This document shows, one piece after another, positions 36,474 to 45,245 of a stretch of 64,000 nt of DNA (position 1 is its first letter; every line of letters starts with the position of its first letter). The stretch lies in the NCBI GenBank assembly GCA_947455595.1, contig CANGOP010000018.1, forward strand, positions 1 through 64,000, read 5' to 3'. The notes under the pieces are model-generated. The model did no database searches and was not told the origin of the DNA. It was given only the letters and a program-made list of their open reading frames with translations. The position numbers and the translations under genes are program-made. This DNA comes from Gammaproteobacteria bacterium (GTDB lineage Bacteria > Pseudomonadota > Gammaproteobacteria > Steroidobacterales > Steroidobacteraceae).

Positions 36474-37633
36474 CGAATATTCGTGGCAACTGGAACTACC
36501 CGACCACCGTGTGGGCAGGTCCCGGTCGTTTAGAGGAAATTGCGGCGGCGTGTACGCGCGCCGGCATGACGCGTCCACTCATCGTCACGGATGCGGGCCT
36601 AGCCACCCATGCAATGACGGCTCGATGCAGTGAGTTGCTGGGCGGTGCGGCTGTGTTTGCTGATGTCGCGGGCAATCCATCCGCAGCACATGTCGAAAAA
36701 GGACTGCGCGCGTATCGACTCGGTCATCACGATGGGGTCGTGGCCCTGGGTGGCGGCGCCGCCTTGGATACCGGCAAAGTGGTGGCCTTCATGTCAGGTC
36801 AGACCCGCCCTCTCTGGGACTTTGAAGATATTGGCGACTGGTGGACACGAGCGGACTCGGCCGGAATAGCACCGATTGTCGCCATTCCAACAACCGCCGG
36901 CACTGGCTCAGAGGTGGGCCGAGCGGGCGTCATTCTCAATGAAGAGACCCATCAGAAGAAGATCATTTTCCATCCACTGATGATGCCGAAGGTGGTGATT
37001 CTTGATCCGGAGTTGACGATTGGCCTACCGCGCCACGTCACGGCCGCCACCGGTTTAGACGCATTCGTGCATTGCTTCGAGGCGTATTGCGCACCAGGAT
37101 TTCATCCGATGGCGGAAGGTATCGCCTTGGAAGGTATGCGCCTCGTGGCGGAATACCTGCCTCGCGCATGCCAAAACGGTCAGGACCTGGAGGCACGCGC
37201 GCAAATGCTCGCCGCTGCGTCCATGGGTGCGACGGCCTTCCAGAAGGGTCTCGGTGGTGTACACGCCATCGCACACCCAGTGGGCTCCTGGTTCAATACC
37301 CACCACGGCCTGACCAACGCTGTAATCCTGCCGTATGTGATGTGCCATAACCGCCACGCGATCAGCGACCGTTGCGCGCGAATCGCGCGCGTGCTGGGCT
37401 TAGCTGACACCAGTTTTGACGGTTTGCTTGCATGGGTCCTGGCGCTGCGGACTGAATTGGGAATTCCGCACACGTTGGCGGAAATCGGCGTTGATGACCG
37501 AAATGCGGACGTGATTGGTCGCGAATCAGCGCTAGATCCGTCTGCCGGTGGAAACCCGATTGCCATTGACGCGGCCGGTTACGAAGCTATTTTCCGCGAT
37601 GCCATCGCGGGACGAATGCCCGCAGCGGCCTGA
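36470..37633 (+). CDS. iron-containing alcohol dehydrogenase
   Basis: A 387-residue group III dehydrogenase. It has the NAD site VVALGGGAALDTGKVV, the PTTAGTGSEVGRAGVI motif, and the metal ligands Asp/His in LDAFVHCFEAYC and the histidines in GGVHAIAHPVGSWFNTHHGLTNA. It converts a primary alcohol to an aldehyde with NAD+. It sits between the aldehyde dehydrogenase and an amidotransferase with overlapping or 3-bp junctions, so it is co-translated with both. The presence of an alcohol-oxidising step suggests that the amine substrate carries a hydroxyl group, e.g. ethanolamine. Confidence 0.94.
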   Translation: MTNIRGNWNYPTTVWAGPGRLEEIAAACTRAGMTRPLIVTDAGLATHAMTARCSELLGGAAVFADVAGNPSAAHVEKGLRAYRLGHHDGVVALGGGAALDTGKVVAFMSGQTRPLWDFEDIGDWWTRADSAGIAPIVAIPTTAGTGSEVGRAGVILNEETHQKKIIFHPLMMPKVVILDPELTIGLPRHVTAATGLDAFVHCFEAYCAPGFHPMAEGIALEGMRLVAEYLPRACQNGQDLEARAQMLAAASMGATAFQKGLGGVHAIAHPVGSWFNTHHGLTNAVILPYVMCHNRHAISDRCARIARVLGLADTSFDGLLAWVLALRTELGIPHTLAEIGVDDRNADVIGRESALDPSAGGNPIAIDAAGYEAIFRDAIAGRMPAAA

Positions 37634-37636
37634 ACG

Positions 37637-38494
37637 ATGTCTGCGCCGCGCCTACTGATTTTAGACGGCAATGTGGCCTCTATCCGGGCCAAGTTAGACG
37701 CCGCTGTCGGTTACGACTCAGGCACCGGCTATGCCCGAATGTTGAAACGGCTCGACCCGTCGCTCGAGTGCGAAATCTTACGGGCTGCCGATGGTCCGGT
37801 GGCATTGCCTGGAGGTGCGGCGATCGCCGATTACGACGGGTGTGTCATGACCGGCTCTGCGCTGAATGTCTACGATGGCGGCGCTGCCATCATGCGTCAA
37901 ATCGATCTGGTGAAGGCGATCCTGACCATAGGTATCCCTTTCTTCGGCAGTTGTTGGGGCCTCCAAGTCGCGACGGTTGCGGCCGGCGGTCGAGTCGAAG
38001 CCAATACCCTCGGACGCGAATTCGGCTTCGGTCGGCGGATTGCCTTGACGGATGCGGGCCGTCGACATCCGCTGTTTGCTGGCAAGCCGGACGTGTTCGA
38101 GGCGCCGACAATTCATCGCGACGTGGTGACCACTCTGCCAATTGGCGCCACCGTGCTCGCAACCAATGAAATGGGCCTACAAGCCGCCGCGTTCACTTTC
38201 GCCAATAGCGAGGTCTGGGGTGTGCAGTACCACCCTGAATACGATTACATCGACATCGCGGCGGTCGCCCGGCGCTATGGTACGGCGCTCGTGACCGATG
38301 GCACATTCGCGGATGCCCATTCGTTGGAGCAATACGCGGTTGAACTTGAGCAATTACAGCGCGATCCCGCCAATACGGCCTTGAATTTCCGTCATGGACT
38401 CGGACCTGGTATGACGAACGAGCATTTACGGCGGCTGGAGATCAGCAATTGGCTGCAGGTCATGGTCACCCCGCGAGCGCGCCGTCATGTCTGA
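37637..38494 (+). CDS. class I glutamine amidotransferase-like hydrolase
   Basis: A 285-residue GATase1-fold protein of the GMP-synthase-like branch. It has an oxyanion/nucleophile elbow FFGSCWGLQVA with the catalytic Cys and VQYHPEYD with the catalytic His-x-Glu. A free-standing enzyme of this kind in an amine operon would hydrolyse gamma-glutamyl bonds, as PuuD and IpuF do, releasing glutamate. It lies 3 bp after the alcohol dehydrogenase gene and overlaps the permease start by 8 bp. Confidence 0.88.
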   Translation: MSAPRLLILDGNVASIRAKLDAAVGYDSGTGYARMLKRLDPSLECEILRAADGPVALPGGAAIADYDGCVMTGSALNVYDGGAAIMRQIDLVKAILTIGIPFFGSCWGLQVATVAAGGRVEANTLGREFGFGRRIALTDAGRRHPLFAGKPDVFEAPTIHRDVVTTLPIGATVLATNEMGLQAAAFTFANSEVWGVQYHPEYDYIDIAAVARRYGTALVTDGTFADAHSLEQYAVELEQLQRDPANTALNFRHGLGPGMTNEHLRRLEISNWLQVMVTPRARRHV

Positions 38495-39887
38495 GCCTGT
38501 TGGACTTGCTCGAACCCTGAGCGGTTGGCACTTGTGGGGCATCGCTGTTGGCCTTGTCATCTCGGGCGAGTATTTCGGTTGGAGTTATGGTTGGGCGCAG
38601 GCAGGCACACTGGGCTTCCTGCTGACCACGGCGTTCATAGCCGTGATGTATACGACGTTTATCTTTAGCTATACGGAATTGACCACGGCCATTCCGCATG
38701 CAGGCGGACCTTTCGCCTACAGCTACCGCGCCTTTGGCCCCATGGGCGGGTACGTTGCCGGCTTCGCAACGCTGGTCGAGTTCCTGTTTGCGCCGCCCGC
38801 GATCGCGCTCGCTATCGGTGCTTATTTAAACGTGCAGTTCCCTGAGCTACCGGCTCGCACGGCGGCGGTGAGTGCTTATTTTGTCTTCATGGCGCTGAAC
38901 ATCGCGGGTGTCACGATTGCGGCTACGTTTGAGCTCGTGGTGACCATCTTGGCCATTGTTGAACTGCTGGTCTTCATGGGCGTCGTCGCGCCTGGATTCT
39001 CCCTGAGTCACTACGTCGCGCACGGGTGGGCTGGGCAGGACTCGTTCAGTTCTGCCGCACTCCCTGGCATTTTCGGTGCGATCCCGTTCGCCATCTGGTT
39101 TTTCCTAGCCATTGAGGGCGCCGCCATGGCGGCCGAGGAAGCGCGCGATCCTCAACGAACAATTCCGCGGGCATACATCGGCGGCATCGCCACACTGGTC
39201 GCGCTCGCTTTTGGCACCATGATTTTCGCCGGTGGGGTCGGCGACTGGCGTGCGATTTCGAATATCAATGATCCCCTTCCACAGGCCATGAAGGCGGTCG
39301 TCGGCGGATCCTCGGGCTGGCTGCATTTGCTGGTTTGGATCGGGCTGCTGGGCCTGATTGCCTCCTTCCATGGCATCATCATGGGATATTCAAGGCAGCT
39401 CTATGCGCTGGCACGGGCAGGATACTTACCGAAGTTGCTTGCCCACGTTCATCCGACACGGCGTACGCCGCATTGGGCGATTCTGACGGGTGGTGCGATT
39501 GGTATCGGCGCGATTTATTCGGATAGTTGGGTTGTGATTGCAGGCCAGCCCCTCACCGCGAGCATCGTGACCATGTCGGCTCTCGGCGCCATTGTGATGT
39601 ATTTGATCAGTCTGGCATCCCTCTTCCGCTTGCGGCAGACCGAACCGTCCCTCACGCGACCCTTCCGCACGCCGGTCTACCCTTTGTTTCCCCTGACGGC
39701 GACACTGATCGCACTGACGGCGCTCATCGCCATCGTTTGGAATAATCTCGAAATTTCAGCGATCTTCGTTGCCGTCGGTACCGCTGGCGGCTTGGTCACC
39801 CTGTACCGAATCCGTCACGGCGCACTGACCCCCACGGGCGACCGTTTACTGTCCGGAACTAATGACGCCGGCGCAGACTCGGTTTAA
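38487..39887 (+). CDS. APC-superfamily amine permease, ethanolamine-permease-like
   Basis: A 466-residue transporter with about 12 membrane helices. The start (LSGWHLWGIAVGLVISGEYFGWSYGWAQAGTLGF) and the segment GIFGAIPFAIWFFLAIEGAAMAAEEARDP match the ethanolamine permease (Eat) group of APC transporters. Related members carry amino acids or putrescine. It is the last gene of the ligase-dehydrogenase-amidotransferase operon, and its resemblance to Eat is the main reason for proposing an alkanolamine substrate. Confidence 0.88.
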   Translation: MSEPVGLARTLSGWHLWGIAVGLVISGEYFGWSYGWAQAGTLGFLLTTAFIAVMYTTFIFSYTELTTAIPHAGGPFAYSYRAFGPMGGYVAGFATLVEFLFAPPAIALAIGAYLNVQFPELPARTAAVSAYFVFMALNIAGVTIAATFELVVTILAIVELLVFMGVVAPGFSLSHYVAHGWAGQDSFSSAALPGIFGAIPFAIWFFLAIEGAAMAAEEARDPQRTIPRAYIGGIATLVALAFGTMIFAGGVGDWRAISNINDPLPQAMKAVVGGSSGWLHLLVWIGLLGLIASFHGIIMGYSRQLYALARAGYLPKLLAHVHPTRRTPHWAILTGGAIGIGAIYSDSWVVIAGQPLTASIVTMSALGAIVMYLISLASLFRLRQTEPSLTRPFRTPVYPLFPLTATLIALTALIAIVWNNLEISAIFVAVGTAGGLVTLYRIRHGALTPTGDRLLSGTNDAGADSV

Positions 39888-39932
39888 CCTTCTCGCGATC
39901 CGGATCCATACGCCGGGTTCTTTGGAGACCTT

Positions 39933-40997
39933 ATGAGACGCATCGCATACACGGCATTCGCCATCGCCATCGCTCTCACCTCAGCCATGGCTGTCGCGGA
40001 CGATGCCAAACGGCTGCGTATCATCAGTTGGGCTGACTATGTCCCGGCGGAAGTGATTGCGGAATTCCAGAAGGAAACCGGCATCAAAGTCGAAGTAACG
40101 CTGTCAAATAATGAAGAAATGATCTCCAAACTTCGCGCTACCGGCGGAGCGGGATTCGATTTGGCGCAGCCGTCACAGGACCGCATTTTAGGCGCACAGC
40201 AGGAATTTCGAATCTATAAGCCGATCGATCTGTCTAAAGTGCAGGTGGCCGAGTTTCTACCCGACTTGATCGAAACGGTGCGAAAGAATGCATCCTTGGA
40301 CGGGAAACTGTATGCGCTGCCTTACGTCTGGGGCACAGAAGGTCTCGTTTACAACGCGAAGAAGACAAAAATCGCTGACTACACCGATTTATGTCGCGCG
40401 GATCTGAAAGGCAAGGTCGCGGTCAGACTAAAGCGCCCAACCTTGATGGCGTTCGCCTTCGCATCGGGGAAAGATCCATTCGCGTTGTACGGCAATGTCA
40501 AAGCGTACTCCGCACTGATGGATGAAGTGGGCAAGACACTCTCAGCCTGTAAATCCAATTTCCGCTTTTTCTACGACAACAAAGATCAGTTGCTGAATGG
40601 CGTACGCTCAGGGGAAATCAGCGCGGCGATGATGTGGGACTCAGGCGGTTGGAATTTGGGCCGTGAAAATCCGGACATTCATTTCATCAATCCAAAGTCC
40701 GGCGCCATTGCTTGGCTAGACACTTTCGCGCTGCCCGCCCGTGGCAAAAACGACGCGGGGGCCTATGCATGGATTAATTTCACCATGCGTCCAGCCGTCG
40801 CAGCGCAGATTGCCAAGCAGATCGGCAATTTCACTGCCTCTAAAGGGGCGGACGCGCTGATGGATCCGAAGTTGAAGGCGCAGTTCGCGGCAACTTTCCC
40901 AGATGGCTTGAAGAACGTACGCTGGTACCCAGCGATTCCGCCAGGCTTGGAGGAAATCGAAGGCAAGGTTCTCGATCGCATCAAGGCGGCCAATTGA
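39933..40997 (+). CDS. periplasmic polyamine-type solute-binding protein (PotD/PotF-like)
   Basis: A 354-residue secreted protein with a signal peptide (residues 1-22, ending AMAVAD). It has the PotD-family start LRIISWADYVPAEVIAEFQKETGIKVEV and LPYVWGTEGLVYNAKK, typical of spermidine/putrescine binding proteins. It would bind a polyamine or related amine in the periplasm and deliver it to the following three ABC genes, which overlap it one after another. It lies 45 bp after the permease gene with its own GGAG ribosome binding site. Confidence 0.92.
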   Translation: MRRIAYTAFAIAIALTSAMAVADDAKRLRIISWADYVPAEVIAEFQKETGIKVEVTLSNNEEMISKLRATGGAGFDLAQPSQDRILGAQQEFRIYKPIDLSKVQVAEFLPDLIETVRKNASLDGKLYALPYVWGTEGLVYNAKKTKIADYTDLCRADLKGKVAVRLKRPTLMAFAFASGKDPFALYGNVKAYSALMDEVGKTLSACKSNFRFFYDNKDQLLNGVRSGEISAAMMWDSGGWNLGRENPDIHFINPKSGAIAWLDTFALPARGKNDAGAYAWINFTMRPAVAAQIAKQIGNFTASKGADALMDPKLKAQFAATFPDGLKNVRWYPAIPPGLEEIEGKVLDRIKAAN

Positions 40998-42112
40998 ACA
41001 CGAGCGACAACGCGACAGTCGACCTTGAGGTTGATGCTGTCGAAAAAACATTTGCAGACCACCGGGCTGTTGACCGTCTATCGTTTAGCGTTGCGCGCGG
41101 CAGTTTTTTCTCCATCCTAGGCCCCTCCGGCTGCGGCAAGACCACCCTTTTGCGAATGATCGCCGGATTCATTCAGCCCGATGCTGGCGATATCCGCATC
41201 GGTGGTCGATCGATGGCAGGCGTCGCGCCCAACCAGCGCCCGGTTAATATGGTTTTTCAACAGCTCGCGCTGTTTCCCATGATGACCGTTGGCGAGAATG
41301 TGGCATTCGGGTTGGCCCGGCGCGGCGTCGGAAAACTTGAACGGATGCGTAAGGCTGACGCCATGCTTGAGCGCGTCAGTCTCGGTGGATCGGCTCATAA
41401 ACGGGTGGATGAATTATCGGGTGGTCAACGACAGCGCGTCGCGATCGCTCGGAGCCTCGTGCTAGAACCCACGTTGCTGCTCTTAGATGAGCCTTTGGGC
41501 GCTCTCGATCTCAAGTTGCGAGAGCATATGAAGATTGAGCTCAAGCAGCTTCAAGCTGCCTTCGGGACGACGTTCGTTTACATCACACACGATCAATCCG
41601 AAGCCCTCGTCCTCTCGGATCACGTGGGCGTGATGAACCGTGGCCGCTTCGAACAGTTGGGTACGCCGCAAGCGCTCTACTACGATCCTGCGACGCCGTT
41701 TGTCGCTGGTTTCGTTGGCTCGAATAACCGTATTGGCGGACGCGTGGAGTCGATCAACAACAACATCGCGACAGTCGTCACCCCAGAAGGGTGGCGTTTG
41801 GAAGCACGTACGGTCGGCGCCGTCAGCAGCGGCCAAGCGGCGACGGCTTTTGTCCGCCCCGAGGCGGCAGTGTTGGCCCGCGAACCGAGCGGACTTCCCG
41901 GTAACCTACGCGCCCATTCCGGGCGCGTCGATAGTGTGTTGTTTGACGGTGCGAACTCGGCCGTACTCGTCACCGAAAGCCAATCACGGGGCGAATTTCG
42001 AATTGCGCTCCCGCAAACAGGGCAATTTTCCAATTTGGTGTCGGGCGAGACCATCTATTTCGCCTTCGAGGCTGACCGCGCCGTCTGTTTTTCCGGCGAG
42101 GAAACTGCGTGA
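40994..42112 (+). CDS. polyamine-type ABC transporter ATP-binding protein (PotA/PotG-like)
   Basis: A 372-residue ATPase with Walker A GPSGCGKTT, Q-loop MVFQQLALFPMMTV, signature LSGGQRQRVAIARSL, Walker B LLLLDEPLGALD, H-loop YITHDQSEALVLSDH, and a C-terminal TOBE domain. Such ATPases power spermidine/putrescine importers. The start appears to be a TTG overlapping the binding-protein stop (TTGA), with AAGG upstream; there is no ATG or GTG in frame before the conserved domain. Confidence 0.93.
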   Translation: MNTSDNATVDLEVDAVEKTFADHRAVDRLSFSVARGSFFSILGPSGCGKTTLLRMIAGFIQPDAGDIRIGGRSMAGVAPNQRPVNMVFQQLALFPMMTVGENVAFGLARRGVGKLERMRKADAMLERVSLGGSAHKRVDELSGGQRQRVAIARSLVLEPTLLLLDEPLGALDLKLREHMKIELKQLQAAFGTTFVYITHDQSEALVLSDHVGVMNRGRFEQLGTPQALYYDPATPFVAGFVGSNNRIGGRVESINNNIATVVTPEGWRLEARTVGAVSSGQAATAFVRPEAAVLAREPSGLPGNLRAHSGRVDSVLFDGANSAVLVTESQSRGEFRIALPQTGQFSNLVSGETIYFAFEADRAVCFSGEETA

Positions 42113-42987
42113 CGGCATCAGAACCCAATTGGCAGCGACGGCTACTGTTGGCACTACTCTTGGCGCCAGCGCTGTTATGGCTGCTGCTATTGATCGTCCT
42201 ACCTCACGTTGACCTTGCGCTCGTCTCGTTTCGGGAGCGAGTCGCACCACGTGAGTACGTCACCAGTCTGGCCCAGTACCAGACGTTTTTCACAGAGCCC
42301 CTGTACTGGCAAATTTTCGTCCGCACCGCCGTTGTGTCGGCCATTGCGACGGCTATTACGCTTCTCATCGCATTTCCGGTTGCGTGGACGATTGCGAAAA
42401 TCGCTAAAGGGCGTCGCGCCGCGCTTCTATTTCTGGTGTGCCTGATTCCTTTCTGGGTCAGTGAAACGGTTCGCACGCTGGGCTGGATGATTTTATTGCG
42501 CGAATCGGGTGTGCTTCCATCGTTCCTCGTCAAACTCGGCTTGGTATCTGCTCCGCCGGAGTTGCTCTACCACGACGCCACCATTTTGGTGGGTCTCGTC
42601 TACACGTCGCTGCTATTCATGGTCGTCCCCCTCGTGAACAGCCTGGAAAGCCTCGACAACGCTCTGATTGAGGCCGCTTACGACCTCGGAGCCGGCGGTC
42701 TGACTGTCTTGAGAACTATCGTGATCCCACACGCAGCTCCTGGAATCACGGCAGGATGCATCGTGGTATTCATGCTCACCTTGGGCAACTACTTGACTCC
42801 CAATCTCTTGGGCGGGACCAGTTCACAATGGTTTACCGAGCAGATCTACAATCAGTTCATTACCCGATTCAATTGGGAACAGGGCGCTGCCTTTGGTTTC
42901 CTGCTGCTGGCGCTGTCAACCACGATGGTGTGGGTCGGCCTGAAGGCAAGCGGTCAACGTTTCGCTGATGTGATGCAAAGATCATGA
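42109..42987 (+). CDS. polyamine-type ABC transporter permease (PotB/PotH-like)
   Basis: A 292-residue permease with six membrane helices and the EAA loop (LIEAAYDLGAGGLTVLRTIVIPHAAPGI). FLVCLIPFWVSETVRTLGWM and LGNYLTPNLLGG are typical of PotB/PotH. It starts at a GTG overlapping the ATPase stop, with GAGGA 6 bases upstream, and overlaps the second permease by 4 bp. Confidence 0.93.
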   Translation: MTASEPNWQRRLLLALLLAPALLWLLLLIVLPHVDLALVSFRERVAPREYVTSLAQYQTFFTEPLYWQIFVRTAVVSAIATAITLLIAFPVAWTIAKIAKGRRAALLFLVCLIPFWVSETVRTLGWMILLRESGVLPSFLVKLGLVSAPPELLYHDATILVGLVYTSLLFMVVPLVNSLESLDNALIEAAYDLGAGGLTVLRTIVIPHAAPGITAGCIVVFMLTLGNYLTPNLLGGTSSQWFTEQIYNQFITRFNWEQGAAFGFLLLALSTTMVWVGLKASGQRFADVMQRS

Positions 42988-43844
42988 TCCCATCGTTACC
43001 AAGGCCCGCTTGGTTGCGCGCTGCCAATACCATCTACATCGTCGCTTTTTTAATATTTTTATTCTTGCCGTTACTGACGGTAGCAGCCTTCGCCTTCAAT
43101 GATGCGCCCTATCCGGCGCCACCCTGGCACGGCTTCACGCTCGACTGGTTCTTCGGCGATGAAGCGTCGGGTCGCGTTGGGCTTTTTCATGATAGCGAGC
43201 TACTCGACAGCATCCTGACGAGCGCTCTCGTGGCAACCTGGGTAACCGGATTGTCGGTTCTGGTCGGCACGACGAATGCATTTTTGATGGAACGTGCCCG
43301 CTTCCCGGGTCGGCAAGCGTTATCCGTAATGATGTTAGTGCCACTGGTCATTCCGGGCGTCATTCTTGGCATTTCGATCCTCGCATTCGCGAGTCGACTC
43401 GCGGACTTCGCGGATACGGCGTTTGGACTCGAACTCGAATTCCTAAGACCCGGACTTCCGCTGGTTGTGGTTGGGCAATTCTCTTACATAGCAGCCATTG
43501 CCACGCTGACGATCAGCGCCCGCTTGAAGCGCTTTGACCACACTCTGGAAGAAGCAGCTTTCAATCTCGGCGCATCGCGAACCGCGGTGCTATGGCATAT
43601 CACGCTACCGTACTTGAGGCCGGCAATGATCGGATCTGCCGTGATAGCCTTCTTGATGTCCTTTGAGAACTTCAACACCACCCTAATGTTAGTGGGAGCC
43701 GATACGCCACTGACTATCCTGATGTACGGCCGGATGCGGGACGGCGCCACCCCGGTCCTAAATGCCGTGAGCTTATTCCTAATGGTCGCATCTGCTGCGC
43801 TAGCGCTATCGTTGATGCGCCGGGGTCGTCGCAGTAATCCTTAG
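42984..43844 (+). CDS. polyamine-type ABC transporter permease (PotC/PotI-like)
   Basis: A 286-residue permease with six helices, the AAFAFNDAPYPAPPWHGFTLDWF start typical of PotC/PotI, and the EAA loop LEEAAFNLGASRTAVLWHITLPYLRPAM. It completes a full Pot-type importer (binding protein, ATPase, two permeases) with the preceding genes. It converges with the minus-strand amine operon across a 39-bp gap. Confidence 0.93.
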   Translation: MIPSLPRPAWLRAANTIYIVAFLIFLFLPLLTVAAFAFNDAPYPAPPWHGFTLDWFFGDEASGRVGLFHDSELLDSILTSALVATWVTGLSVLVGTTNAFLMERARFPGRQALSVMMLVPLVIPGVILGISILAFASRLADFADTAFGLELEFLRPGLPLVVVGQFSYIAAIATLTISARLKRFDHTLEEAAFNLGASRTAVLWHITLPYLRPAMIGSAVIAFLMSFENFNTTLMLVGADTPLTILMYGRMRDGATPVLNAVSLFLMVASAALALSLMRRGRRSNP

Positions 43845-43883
43845 TACCAAGGCGACCCGCTCCTACCCGATGCTTGCTGCCAA

Positions 43884-45245
43884 TCAGCTTACCAAGTCAC
43901 TCAACACGGCTCCAAACGCATCAACGAGCCGGTCAACCTGAACTGCTTGCGTTGCTGGGCAAACCAACATCATGTTGTGAAAGGGCGCGATCAGGCACCC
44001 ACGGTTGACGAGACCCAGATGGATCGCCGCCTCAATCGGGGGACAGTGAGCATCCGCAGCCTCCGAGCCATTGCGAAGCGGACCTGGCGCGCACACAAAT
44101 TCCACTCGCGCACCCACTCGCACGACATGCCAAGGCAAATGGTGCTGTGTAATTACCGCGGATAACCCGTCGGACAGTCGCGCCGCCAGAGTTTCCATAT
44201 GGGCATAGGCGACTTCCGTCATCACCTCTTCCAGTGCTGTTCGCATCAAGGCCATTGCCAGCGCATTGGCTGATAGCGTTGTGCCCAGCCCCGAATGGCC
44301 AGATGACTTTGTTCTGCGAATCTCATCCCATCGAGCAGCAATAGCATCGGTGAACCCCCAAACGCTCGCCGGCGTTCCACCTGCGATCGGCTTACCCACG
44401 ACAAACATGTCAGGTTCAAGGCAAAACGCTTGGGTATATCCGCCCCATCCGGTCGAAATCGTATGCGTCTCATCGATGAGTAAGAGCGTGCCAGTGCGAC
44501 GGGTGATCTCTCGCAACGCATCATGGTAGCCAGGATCCGGTAGCACCATGCAGCAGTTGGTCATGACCGGCTCAGCCATGACCACCGCGACTGACTGATC
44601 CGCCAAGGCAGCTTCAAGCCCCCCCAGATCGTTGAATTCGACAACGCGTGTCAGCTCGGTCAGATCGGTAGCTTGCCCGATCAATCCCGGCCGATTTCTC
44701 GCTTTGCCATCATGTAGCTCAACGTAGGTTTCATCCACGGCTCCGTGATAGCACCCATTAATCACCAACACCCGCTTACGACCCGTCACTGCGCGAGCAA
44801 GACGTAGCGCAAAACGGTTCGCATCAGATGCTGTGGTCGCCACCTGCCAATGGGGGAGTCCAAAGCGAGCTTGGAGTAAGTGGCCGACCGCGTAAGCGTC
44901 CTCTGTCGGCAGCATGTAGGTAAATCCGCGAGCCGCCTGACGCTCAAGTGCTCGTAACACCGGTGCGGGAGAGTGTCCGAACATGGAACCGGTGTCACCC
45001 AGACAGAAATCATCTAACTGATCACCATCGACAGTCCGTAGCATCGCGCCCCTCGCTTCCGCCACTGCCAACGGAAACGGAGATGGCCAATCCAACATCC
45101 AATGCATCGGAACGCCCGCATAAAACCCCCGAGCGGCCGACGAAGCCGCGGCGGAACGAGGATGCGCGGCGATAAACCGAGCCGTTTCCCTCTGGACGAA
45201 TGATTGCAGGCGAGTGCGGTCAAGGCCGCGAAGTCGATCAGACAT
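43884..45245 (-). CDS. class III PLP aminotransferase, glutamate-1-semialdehyde-aminomutase-like
   Basis: A 453-residue fold-type I PLP enzyme. It has DFCLGDTGSMFGHSPAPV, TTASDANRFALRLARAVTGR, LLIDETHTIS (PLP-contacting Asp) and the Schiff-base lysine in MFVVGKPIAGGTPAS. It resembles the GSA-aminomutase branch but has a longer N-terminus and sits in an amine operon, so it more likely transaminates an omega-amino acid or aminoaldehyde than makes haem precursors. Its start overlaps the ligase stop by 8 bp; it is the last gene of the operon. Confidence 0.87.
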   Translation of the reverse strand: MSDRLRGLDRTRLQSFVQRETARFIAAHPRSAAASSAARGFYAGVPMHWMLDWPSPFPLAVAEARGAMLRTVDGDQLDDFCLGDTGSMFGHSPAPVLRALERQAARGFTYMLPTEDAYAVGHLLQARFGLPHWQVATTASDANRFALRLARAVTGRKRVLVINGCYHGAVDETYVELHDGKARNRPGLIGQATDLTELTRVVEFNDLGGLEAALADQSVAVVMAEPVMTNCCMVLPDPGYHDALREITRRTGTLLLIDETHTISTGWGGYTQAFCLEPDMFVVGKPIAGGTPASVWGFTDAIAARWDEIRRTKSSGHSGLGTTLSANALAMALMRTALEEVMTEVAYAHMETLAARLSDGLSAVITQHHLPWHVVRVGARVEFVCAPGPLRNGSEAADAHCPPIEAAIHLGLVNRGCLIAPFHNMMLVCPATQAVQVDRLVDAFGAVLSDLVS

